Positions 33,509-41,960 of a stretch of 64,000 nucleotides of DNA are shown here, piece after piece. Where the stretch lies: NCBI GenBank assembly GCA_963573315.1, contig OY752151.1, forward strand, positions 682,001 to 746,000, given 5' to 3'. Each line of letters opens with the position of its first letter. Position 1 is the stretch's first letter. Below the pieces are notes generated by a model. That model made no database searches and was not told the origin of the DNA. It saw only the letters and a list, made by a program, of their open reading frames with translations. This DNA comes from Entomortierella parvispora. Its lineage: Eukaryota; Mortierellomycota; Mortierellomycetes; Mortierellales; Mortierellaceae. The translations under genes were made by a program, and so were the position numbers.

Positions 33509-33609
33509 ATCTAGAGTCCCTTGTCGGTGTCGAATAAATGTGCTTCAGCCTTCATTTCATTCGGCATCGCTGGACATTATTCTTCCCCCTCCAAGGGACT
33601 CTATCTGTG
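33509..33609 (+). repeat. DIRS internal complementary region
   Basis: Its first part (catctagagtcccttgtcgg...) is the reverse complement of the left extension 33308-33376. Its last part (attattcttccccctccaag) is the reverse complement of the right extension 44904-44933. They meet at ATT. This arrangement templates completion of DIRS ends during circle formation. Confidence 0.9.
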
Positions 33610-34231
33610 AATCCCGATGCAAAGGAAGAAGAGTGTTGGTGAAGTTGCTGGCGAGTGCTCTCGAAACGCGGTAGTAACCTTCCACCATTGTGGGCGACGA
33701 CCAATTGCCTTGAGCGGTCACGTCGTCCACTGGAACGCCCCGACTGAGGGCATTCGTAGCTGCCAAGGCGCGGACCTTGATACGAGACTGTCCCTCCTCC
33801 CGAGGCAGCTTGTCCAAGAGCCTTCCGAGGTACTTGGAAATCCTCTGCGCGCTCAACCCTGACGTGCCAAAACTGACATCCCGAATCAGGGGTGTGAAGT
33901 CCAACTGCAGTAGCTGCCTGTCAAACTTGTGATGTTGGCCTCTCGCCCGTGCGTCATGCTGCTCTGTACGCCTGCGGTATTCCTGATACACGCTCACAGG
34001 GCAGAGGATCCGTTCCTCGTGTGGGTGGATCATGACATGCTTGACAATAGGCTGTCCGTTTCGGCGCTCTTTCGGTGAAACGATGACCATCTCTAGGGAT
34101 CCTTTTCTCATTCGACACTGTGCTGCGTCCACGCACGCCAGATCGTCCGCTCTGAGGAAGCCAACCAATCCCAGCAAGAAGCAAGTCTTTGCCGTCAGTT
34201 GCTGGATGTCCATGGGCTCGTTCTCGCCCAT
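33557..34231 (-). pseudogene. tyrosine recombinase, C-terminal catalytic half (DIRS, interrupted)
   Basis: This half carries the recombinase catalytic domain: box A arginine in LVGFLRADDLACVD, then SGLSAQRISKYLG, the second arginine in KVRALAATNALSRG (the usual His of H-x-x-R is not evident), then QGNWSSPTMVEGYY with the nucleophilic Tyr. The upstream half lies at 41560 and above; a chromovirus with 5-bp target duplication separates them. When the insertion and one CCCAT copy are disregarded, the two halves share one reading frame, so the gene was open when it was hit. The stop is at 33557 inside the complementary region. Confidence 0.82.
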
Positions 34232-34400
34232 TGCGCCATATCTTGTCACGTGCGGTCATTTAGTCACGTGTTGCCTATCAGTCACCCTCGGCCCTCAGGA
34301 CTATTTGTCCTGACGGCCACCCAGAATAAAGATCCCCATCTTTGTCTCGCTACTCACTTCCCCATGCAAGGATCACGGTTTGTATCAATGATATTTCCCA
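34232..34400 (+). repeat. 5' LTR of chromovirus
   Basis: The 169-bp repeat contains two CACGTG E-box palindromes 14 bases apart, a perfect hairpin tcaggac-tattt-gtcctga and an AATAAA signal. It is bounded by TG...CA and the CCCAT duplication. Confidence 0.95.
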
Positions 34401-35047
34401 TTTTTTTTAGCGAACCCAGGGACGGGATCCCATCACCCCGAGCTACAGGTAAGTTTCCCTCCTCATTCGTAGCCCACATAATGAAACAAATAAATGTGAC
34501 CCGAACTCGGTCAACTGTCAATTGGAGTTGCACCGTCAATTTCCCTTGTCAGTACCAGGGATGCCAACGAGATTGGCCGAGCCCTGAAATGAGTCATGAA
34601 CCCATGATTCACGGTCAATGCACCAAAAGTCTTGGCAATGTCACCAACGCAGTGATGCCGAGCACCCCTGCCACATGCATCTTAAAAAGAAAAAAAAAAA
34701 AATTCTTTTGTGCCGACCAATGGAAATCATCCAGCGGCCAATGTGGTCAAAAGGAAGGAATGGTCAACAAGATGCAGATGTTACTTCTTCATCTTCACCT
34801 CCCCTTTCTCCATTCCACACATGCTTGTTGACGAACCACATCAGTCAGCATCAAACGCCTTAGCGCCATCTCATAGCAACCCTGCGAACAACAACTGCGC
34901 CAAGTGTCCGCATGACAATCTCGTTGCATGATGCATGAATGCTTTGGCAGGACAAAGGAACATAAAAAGAGGGCAGATTCCCTGTCGGGCCTGACAATCT
35001 TCTGTCTATTTCCCCAACGATTCCTTCTACTGTCCACCACTGCAATC

Positions 35048-35542
35048 ATGTCCTCCACTCGTAAAACACGCTTCACGTCGTCGTCTCCGACGGTTCACAA
35101 AGCAGCATCGAGTTCGTCGTCTGAAGACTCCGACTACGAAAATGTGGCCCCGAATAACGACAAACACGACGAAGGCTCGCCGTCCCCTGACGACGTAGGC
35201 AACACCACCATCTTTGTCGATCCGCGGGACATCCCGACGGCACCTTGTTCCCCGGCCGCCACCGAATGGCAAGGTTCATCCTCTCACGCTCCTGTCAACC
35301 TCCCCACGATTGAGCAGATGTCTGTCTACTGGCAGGCTCTCCAAGGCGAGTTAGTCTGGCTCAGGGAGCGTGTTCAGCAGGAAGAGCGCGTGTGGTCCAC
35401 TCTAGAAATGACGCTAGAAACGGTACGAGAGCGCGGAGTAGCCCTGGCGCCATTCCATAAAAGGCATACCGACCTCCTTGACCAGCTCGAACGGTTGCGT
35501 TTCTTGGATGTCACTGCTGGACTATACACGCAAAGGAGATGA
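35048..35542 (+). CDS. small upstream frame in the chromovirus, unknown (possible accessory or Gag-like protein)
   Basis: The 164-residue frame (MSSTRKTRFTSSSPTVHKAA) lies between the 5' LTR and the gag-pol frame. The N-terminal half is Ser/Asp/Pro-rich and disordered (SSSEDSDYENVAPNNDKHDE). The C-terminal half predicts a helix-rich segment (YWQALQGELVWLRERVQQEE...LDQLERLRFLDVT). ATG at 35048 follows CAATC and is preferred over the in-frame ATG at 34928. Most Ty3 elements lack such a frame; it may be an accessory protein, a captured host fragment or a separate capsid-related factor. No zinc knuckle is present. Whether it is translated is untested. Confidence 0.55.
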   Translation: MSSTRKTRFTSSSPTVHKAASSSSSEDSDYENVAPNNDKHDEGSPSPDDVGNTTIFVDPRDIPTAPCSPAATEWQGSSSHAPVNLPTIEQMSVYWQALQGELVWLRERVQQEERVWSTLEMTLETVRERGVALAPFHKRHTDLLDQLERLRFLDVTAGLYTQRR

Positions 35543-35718
35543 AAAAGAGGAAGCTTCTCAATAGTGTCCTCGTAAACCCTTCAATAAAAAACTGGACGGG
35601 TACGCCGTCTTCTGTTTGTACTAAACGACGATTGCTCTGATGCATTCTGTTCTGAGCCCACAAAAGGGTGGATCAATCAACATTGGCAAGGCAGATGTGA
35701 TTACGCCATACTCTACGC

Positions 35719-38700
35719 GTGTTTGTACCCCTATCGTGTGTCTACATTATCTTTGCTCTGCAATTGGTATCCGAACATCGGCGCCATGCATACACCCATA
35801 TGGATGAAACTACAGCTATCAAACGCGATGGGCTGGTATCCACCTCAGGAAGCAAAGCGATAAAAGACGCAATATACATAAAAGGGCGCGAGCAGAAAGG
35901 TAGACGGGAGCTGAACGGAACACTTCTCTTTTCCAGGCGAACATTCATCTCAATCATGAGCGCATCTCCCACATCTGCACTTAACTCTACCCCTGGCACT
36001 CCCAGTGCCGGCCTTACTGGCACCGATGTCAACATCCCATCCGTCGCATCGTTGTCTTTGAGCAGCCGACAAATGGAAGTTGATCCTGCACCCGCACTAA
36101 ATAACATCGCCGTGCCAGCCACGAATGCCATCATGGAAGAACAGGTGTTGCAGCGTGAGCGTGATGCGCAGGATCACTATGATCATCTTCAAGTGCAAGG
36201 CATTCAAATCGATATCGCAATCGATTCCTCGGCACCAGCGGAGCGGCAAGGTCTTCTTAACCAACGGACAGCTCATGACCAGTCGCTCGAAGAGGCCAAG
36301 GAACGACTTCGTCGAGCCAAAGTCCAAGCCGATTTTATCCGGGCTCGCACGTTTGCGTACCAGGTTACCTCATCGCCCCCTTCTTCTGATGGAAGATCAG
36401 ACAAGGTCAAGCTTGACCAAGATTGTCCTCGATACGCGAAGACCACGGACGGATATCCGAAGAAACCGGAGGTCATTACCCATGTCCGCACCTTCTTGCA
36501 TAGCTTTAGGACGCATTGCGAGAGCACGTTCGGCAGAATGCAGTTTGAACCGAAGGCTCGTCGACTGCTCATCCTCGCGGTCCTGGACCGTGATGTCCAA
36601 TGCAGTCTTCGTGATCGTCTGGAGAAGGAACCGGGGGCTCTTTGGGAACGTGTGGAGGAAATCTTCACTTCGCTCACCATGACGGCTGCTGAGAAGCAGG
36701 CCGACGCTATTGATCTCGCGTCAACTGGGCTCGACGTGAAGAAACAAGAGTCGTATCGTAATTTTGCCTTGCGATTCCATCGGGTTGTCCTAATGTACCA
36801 CATTGAAGACAATGACAAATCCATTCTCACATCGCTCTACTCCGTTTTCGAGGACATCATGATCAACCTCAAGGTCTACGCCCTACTTAAAGGCCACCCC
36901 TTCGAAGACGGGTTCAAATATGTCTCGCACTTCCTTGGAGCATTGGAAGAAGCCCCTGGGCCCAAGTACGACAGGTCCGTCCCGCCGACTAAGAAACGAC
37001 CTTATTCGGACGACGGTGAGAAGCCTCTCCGAAGCAAGAAACGATTCTCGCGTCGCGAATCCAACTCTCATGACACTGCACGCCATCGTTACCACTGCGA
37101 TAAGTGTGGTGATAACAACACCCACGACACCAACGAGTGCAAAACATGCCCACGATGTGGCAAAAAGGGCCATGACGCTCCTAACTGTAGGAGTGCGCCC
37201 AAGCCAGCGTCTGACGGTGACAAACCCCGTTACAGAGGTATGAATGGCAGTCTGACTAACAACGCTACGCCGGCCAACAAAGTCTTGCCCGATGAAGTCG
37301 ATGATGCACCAAGTGCCAATACTGAACCCATCAACTTTGCCTCATTGTCCAGGTCGCAAATGAACAAACGCTTCGTTAGACGGATTAAACAACCGATCGA
37401 CCGGTCCAATCGCTCTTGGCAACAGCCATTCAATGCAGATGAAACCCCATCACACAACAATAAAAGAGTAACTTTTTGTACTTATCCCAACACTGTCCCA
37501 CTTGCAACTGCAAGTGCCACCGATGCGAACGTCCACATACATACTGATGTTCTTTCTCTCACCAGTGCTGCAGAAACGGCCGCGAAAGGACACAGTTCCT
37601 CCCGCTCAATCCCCTCTGTATTCTCTGAAGTGCAACATTGTGCTCCTCATGGTGGCATCACGTACGCAAATGGCGTTAGCCATCCTGCAACTATCCCATC
37701 GTCCATGAAAAGACGCAGGCGACGCGGTAAGAAGAAAAACCCGCTACTCGCTGCAATTACATCGTTCGTCGAGGCGATCAATGGTGATCAACAAACAGCA
37801 CCCACTGTTTTGGATTTTGCTGCACTGTCCAAAACCAAGTCCTCTGAGAACCGATTCGTCTTAGGCATGACCATCCGAGATCGCGAATGCAAAGCCCTCT
37901 TGGATACTGGTGCTACCGCATCGATCATATCCACAACAATTGTTGATGAACTCGAAATCAAGGTTACTCCAGTTGATGGCCATTTCACTTTGGCTGACGA
38001 GTCTGTATATCAACGAATCGGCGTAACGGAGCCAATTGAAATCACCTACGGTGATATCACCCTGTCTGCTCCGTTAGAAGTCCTTCCACAACAATACGAT
38101 CTCACGATTGGTATGGATCTGTTCTACAACCTTGGATTCTCGATCCACGGATTTGTCGACCCTGTCCAACCAACTCGACCGTCGTCCACAGTACCCGAAG
38201 ATCCGCGCTCATCTCTTAAACCCGTAACCACGCCAGAAGAGGAGTTAACTGATAAATTCCAGCTTGCAAAAGCAGAATTCATTAAGGCGATCGAACAGGT
38301 ACTGAAAACAAACGAGAACATCCCACCCGAAAGTGTGTGTCCTGTTCCCGAAATGAAGGTGTATCTGCCTGTCCCAGAGAAAACGATTCTCTTCCGCAGA
38401 TCTCGTCATTTTGCGCAAGCGCAACGGCCCATCATTGATGAAGCTGTTGAGCGTTGGTTGCAAGATGGTGTTATCTCGCTTGCACCAGCAGGCAATCCAC
38501 ACAATAACACACTGACGCTAGCTGCCAAGAAAGACTTGGACGGTAACAAGACGCTTTGGAGAGTATGTCTTGATCCACGACCGTTGAACGCGCATCTCCC
38601 GGATGACAATTTCCAGCTTCCACTGATAGCTGACATCATGCAACGAATCGCTGGTTACTCGATCTACACAACGATTGATCTCAGACAAGCGTACCATCGG

Positions 38701-41157
38701 CTACCAATTCATGAAGATGATCGTCCATTGACCGCCTTCATGCACAACGGTAAACAATACATGTTCAATCGAGCCCCTTTTGGTCTTAAGCCCTTGTCTA
38801 GTCTCTTTCAGAGAGGTATGTCGCGAATCCTCGGAGATTTACCTTTCGTCCTTAACTTTATCGACGATATCGTTATCTTCTCAAAGAATCGTGAAGAACA
38901 TGCTGCTCATGTCAAGGCTGTCATCGAACGTCTCAATGCAGCTATGCTCATCATCAATCGTCAGAAGTGCAACTTCTTCAGCACCCAGATCTCACTACTC
39001 GGTTTCATTGTTGACCTTAACGGTAAGCGCGTTGATCCCAACAAGTTGGTCAATGTGCAAGACTGGGCTGAACCTACTACTGGTAAGATGATCCAATCTT
39101 ATCTCGGCACGTTTAACTTCTTCAGGGAACACATCCCGTTGTACAGTGCTTTGTCAGCGCCGTTAGACGCGCTACGAAACGTACCTGGACCTTTTAGGCT
39201 CAACGATTTGCAGAAGCGTTGCTTCGAGTCCCTCAAGTCATTGTTGCTGCAGGCCCCTGTTCTTTCCTTCCCGGATTTTTCGTTACCCTTTTACGTTGCC
39301 ACGGACGCGTCCAACGTGGGTATTGGAGTAGTTCTATTCCAATTACCGGAAGGAACGCCAGAGCCTACGACATTTGCCGGTGTGCCTAAAAACGCCCGGT
39401 ATATTTCGTTCATGGCCCGTACGCTGCAAGAGCGCGAGAGGAGGTATCCCGCGACTCAGAAGGAGCTGCTCGCGATGGTTTTCGCCTTGAAGAAATTCCA
39501 CTATTACTTGTGGGGTCGTCACTTTACTCTCTACACTGATCACAGAGCACTCACCTTTCTTCACTCTCAGAAAGACCTGAACTCGATGCTCACCGGATGG
39601 CAAGATGTACTCCTGGATTACAACTTTACTGCTCGGTACTTGCCTGGTGCGCGTAATGTGCTTCCTGATCATTTGTCAAGACAGTTCCCAGATGAACTCT
39701 GGACTAATAAGACTCTCCCCACGCAACCTATGTACGCTTACGTCCATGTGTCCCGCGACGAAAGTGAAAAGTACACAGAGGTTCCAACAGAAGACCGCGA
39801 AGAGATGCTTCAGCGCATCCATAGTTTCGGTCACTTCGGAGCCAACAAAATGGTCCTCACCATTCACGCTGAAGGCAAGACATGGCCTGGCCTGGTAGAG
39901 GATTGTCTCAAAGTTGTCAAACGGTGCACGGAATGCCAAAAATTCAACATTGTGCGACGAGGCTATCATCCTATGAGAGCCATCCATGCCTATTTGCCTG
40001 GAGAGCACATGGCGGTTGACCTGGCAGGACCGTTGACCACAACGAGCAAAGGAAATAATTATTTGATGGTGCTCACGGATGTGTGCACAAGATTTGTTTT
40101 CCTGCGCGCAATTGTGGACAAAACTGCTGCCACTGTCTCCCGCACCCTCTTTCACATTTTCTGTGATATTGGTTGTCCGCGTACACTTCAGTCCGATAAC
40201 GGTAAAGAGTTCAAGAACCAGCCCATGGCTAAGATATGTGAACGATTCGGTATCGATCACCGTTTCACTTCTCCACATCACCCACGCGCCAATGGACTCG
40301 CTGAAAATCGTGTCAAGACCGCCAAGCAGATCTTGCGGAAATCCGTACTTGGCAACGACGCATCGTGGGATGACCATGTCCCTATGACACAACTTGCAAT
40401 GAACACCCATGCGGCGTCACTGCACAACTCGTCGCCATTCTCTCTCTTTTTCGCCCGTCCATTCAAAGGATTCCACTTGTATAAGGACGCAGAACAACGA
40501 TGCATGGACAGAGATGAATTGCTCAAGCGACTAGAATACATGACCACAGTAGTTTTCCCTGCTGTTGATGAAAAGACGCGTGCTGTTCAGCAGAAGATGA
40601 TTGAACGTTTCAACAAGACTGTGTTGTTCAATGAGTTCCCAGATGGAGCCCGAGTGATGGTTCTCGATATGGATCCATCCAGCACCCTATCACCCAAGTA
40701 TGAAGGTCCTTACAAAGTTGTTCGCCGGAATGCAGGAGGTGCCTACCTCCTCACCGATGGCGACGGTCAGGTAATGAAGCGGACTTATCCACCGTCTCAC
40801 CTGAAACTCGTAATCGACGACGATGATTCCCACTCTTACACTGTGGCGTCAATCCTAAAGCATCGTCGCGATGACAAGGGCGACTTGCAATACCTGGTAC
40901 GCTGGAAAGGATTTAAACCCGAGGACGACACTTGGGAGCCCCTGGAAAGCTTCAATGAGCGGGATTGTATCCGCGAGTATTGGGCAGGCCACCCAGTTGA
41001 GCAGATCGATTCTACTTCACCCTCTTCTGATCCGTCTCAAGGAATTTTGCAGAACGCCGACTCTGATTATCCGGCATCTACTACTTCTAAGCGCAACCGT
41101 CGGGCACCTGCCTCTAAGAAAGAATCTCCCAGGAGAAAGAAACAACGTAGCGCTTAG
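35719..41157 (+). CDS. chromovirus Gag-Pol polyprotein
   Basis: The frame spans 1,812 codons; the likely start is ATG 35956 (MSASPTSALNSTPGTPSAGL), since the preceding 79 codons look like leader. In order: Gag (about 36100-36990); two CCHC-type knuckles (CDKCGDNNTHDTNEC, CPRCGKKGHDAPNC); aspartic protease ALLDTGATASII; reverse transcriptase with TTIDLRQAYHRLP and catalytic NFIDDIVIFS; RNase H (YVATDASNVGIGVV, LYTDHRALTFLHS); integrase with HHCC zinc finger (HSFGHFGANK...CTECQKF) and D,D,E core (AVDLAGPL, LQSDNGKEF, GLAENRVK). A C-terminal chromodomain (LQYLVRWKGFKPEDDTWEPL) can direct insertion to marked chromatin. No stops or frameshifts. Gag and Pol are in one frame, so proteolysis rather than frameshifting must separate them. 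Confidence 0.95.
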   Translation: MFVPLSCVYIIFALQLVSEHRRHAYTHMDETTAIKRDGLVSTSGSKAIKDAIYIKGREQKGRRELNGTLLFSRRTFISIMSASPTSALNSTPGTPSAGLTGTDVNIPSVASLSLSSRQMEVDPAPALNNIAVPATNAIMEEQVLQRERDAQDHYDHLQVQGIQIDIAIDSSAPAERQGLLNQRTAHDQSLEEAKERLRRAKVQADFIRARTFAYQVTSSPPSSDGRSDKVKLDQDCPRYAKTTDGYPKKPEVITHVRTFLHSFRTHCESTFGRMQFEPKARRLLILAVLDRDVQCSLRDRLEKEPGALWERVEEIFTSLTMTAAEKQADAIDLASTGLDVKKQESYRNFALRFHRVVLMYHIEDNDKSILTSLYSVFEDIMINLKVYALLKGHPFEDGFKYVSHFLGALEEAPGPKYDRSVPPTKKRPYSDDGEKPLRSKKRFSRRESNSHDTARHRYHCDKCGDNNTHDTNECKTCPRCGKKGHDAPNCRSAPKPASDGDKPRYRGMNGSLTNNATPANKVLPDEVDDAPSANTEPINFASLSRSQMNKRFVRRIKQPIDRSNRSWQQPFNADETPSHNNKRVTFCTYPNTVPLATASATDANVHIHTDVLSLTSAAETAAKGHSSSRSIPSVFSEVQHCAPHGGITYANGVSHPATIPSSMKRRRRRGKKKNPLLAAITSFVEAINGDQQTAPTVLDFAALSKTKSSENRFVLGMTIRDRECKALLDTGATASIISTTIVDELEIKVTPVDGHFTLADESVYQRIGVTEPIEITYGDITLSAPLEVLPQQYDLTIGMDLFYNLGFSIHGFVDPVQPTRPSSTVPEDPRSSLKPVTTPEEELTDKFQLAKAEFIKAIEQVLKTNENIPPESVCPVPEMKVYLPVPEKTILFRRSRHFAQAQRPIIDEAVERWLQDGVISLAPAGNPHNNTLTLAAKKDLDGNKTLWRVCLDPRPLNAHLPDDNFQLPLIADIMQRIAGYSIYTTIDLRQAYHRLPIHEDDRPLTAFMHNGKQYMFNRAPFGLKPLSSLFQRGMSRILGDLPFVLNFIDDIVIFSKNREEHAAHVKAVIERLNAAMLIINRQKCNFFSTQISLLGFIVDLNGKRVDPNKLVNVQDWAEPTTGKMIQSYLGTFNFFREHIPLYSALSAPLDALRNVPGPFRLNDLQKRCFESLKSLLLQAPVLSFPDFSLPFYVATDASNVGIGVVLFQLPEGTPEPTTFAGVPKNARYISFMARTLQERERRYPATQKELLAMVFALKKFHYYLWGRHFTLYTDHRALTFLHSQKDLNSMLTGWQDVLLDYNFTARYLPGARNVLPDHLSRQFPDELWTNKTLPTQPMYAYVHVSRDESEKYTEVPTEDREEMLQRIHSFGHFGANKMVLTIHAEGKTWPGLVEDCLKVVKRCTECQKFNIVRRGYHPMRAIHAYLPGEHMAVDLAGPLTTTSKGNNYLMVLTDVCTRFVFLRAIVDKTAATVSRTLFHIFCDIGCPRTLQSDNGKEFKNQPMAKICERFGIDHRFTSPHHPRANGLAENRVKTAKQILRKSVLGNDASWDDHVPMTQLAMNTHAASLHNSSPFSLFFARPFKGFHLYKDAEQRCMDRDELLKRLEYMTTVVFPAVDEKTRAVQQKMIERFNKTVLFNEFPDGARVMVLDMDPSSTLSPKYEGPYKVVRRNAGGAYLLTDGDGQVMKRTYPPSHLKLVIDDDDSHSYTVASILKHRRDDKGDLQYLVRWKGFKPEDDTWEPLESFNERDCIREYWAGHPVEQIDSTSPSSDPSQGILQNADSDYPASTTSKRNRRAPASKKESPRRKKQRSA

Positions 41158-41371
41158 GATCTACTCTCCATCGATAATACTGATAGATCCACCACCAGAG
41201 GTTTTTCCCGCTTTCCTCACATACCAAGTCATTTTTTTTTATCTTCATTTTTTTATCTTGAGGTTTTTATCATATTTTTCCTCACAATCTACTATACACC
41301 CGAGGGTTTTTCGTTTTTTTTCCTCACCCCCGACTACGATATGGCTTCTAAATACTACCGGCTTTCAGCCT

Positions 41372-41390
41372 TCCCCCCGGGGGAGGGTGA
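41372..41390 (+). other. polypurine tract before 3' LTR
   Basis: The sequence ccccccgggggagggtga ends directly at the TG of the 3' LTR. The purine part is the expected plus-strand primer. Confidence 0.7.
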
Positions 41391-41559
41391 TGCGCCATAT
41401 CTTGTCACGTGCGGTCATTTAGTCACGTGTTGCCTATCAGTCACCCTCGGCCCTCAGGACTATTTGTCCTGACGGCCACCCAGAATAAAGATCCCCATCT
41501 TTGTCTCGCTACTCACTTCCCCATGCAAGGATCACGGTTTGTATCAATGATATTTCCCA
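41391..41559 (+). repeat. 3' LTR of chromovirus
   Basis: By eye it is identical to the 5' LTR over 169 bp and is followed by the target copy CCCAT. Confidence 0.95.
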
Positions 41560-41960
41560 CCCATGTCTCGTATCGCCTTGATGATCGGGTCCAAATCGGT
41601 GTCGAGGTTCCGAACACGTTTGAGTGTGTTGCTCCCCATGATCCTGAGAAAATCTGTCAAGTTCTCATCCGAGCGTAGCCCTTCCTGCCTATCCTGCGGG
41701 AAGAGCTTGAGAATTGTTGCCAGATATGCTCGAGCTGTCTGGGGCTTCCAGGACTTAGACTCGAGCCCAAAGTTCAGGTAGTTCATGAGGTCAGTCGAAG
41801 TGGTGTCGTCTAGTTGTCGCTGACGCTCCTGCAGCCAACGTACGAATGCCTGCTGACCTGATGAGCCCTTGGCATTCCTGGACCTGGCCGACTTGGAGTC
41901 AAAAAGTCGGAGCAGGACCCCAGAATCGGCTCCTGAAATCACAGCTTGTTGCCGTCGACG
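41560..41960 (-). pseudogene. tyrosine recombinase, N-terminal half (DIRS, interrupted)
   Basis: The recognisable SAM-like N-domain (QQAFVRWLQERQRQLDD, SWKPQTARAYLATILKLFPQ) is read in a frame different from the RT gene. It is cut at IRDMG by the chromovirus at 41559/41560. Its frame stays open upstream across most of RT and gag (to 44744), so the true start cannot be fixed; heavy overlap of recombinase and RT frames is typical of DIRS elements. Confidence 0.75.

Larger units (their letters stand above)
34232..41559 (+). mobile_element. Ty3/gypsy chromovirus LTR retrotransposon, apparently full length
   Basis: Two 169-bp direct repeats (34232-34400 and 41391-41559) begin TGCGCC and end CCCA and look identical throughout. 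The 5-bp target duplication CCCAT lies immediately outside both (34227-34231 and 41560-41564). A polypurine tract (gggggagggtga) precedes the 3' LTR. The interior holds a small upstream frame and one long gag-pol frame with all enzymatic domains and a chromodomain. Total length is 7,328 bp. Identical LTRs mean recent insertion. No canonical TGG primer-binding site is seen directly after the 5' LTR. Confidence 0.96.

Noticed and set aside
35764-35784. tggtatccgaacatcgg as a primer-binding site
   Set aside because: It lies 1.36 kb downstream of the 5' LTR, inside the long frame, too far to prime minus-strand synthesis.
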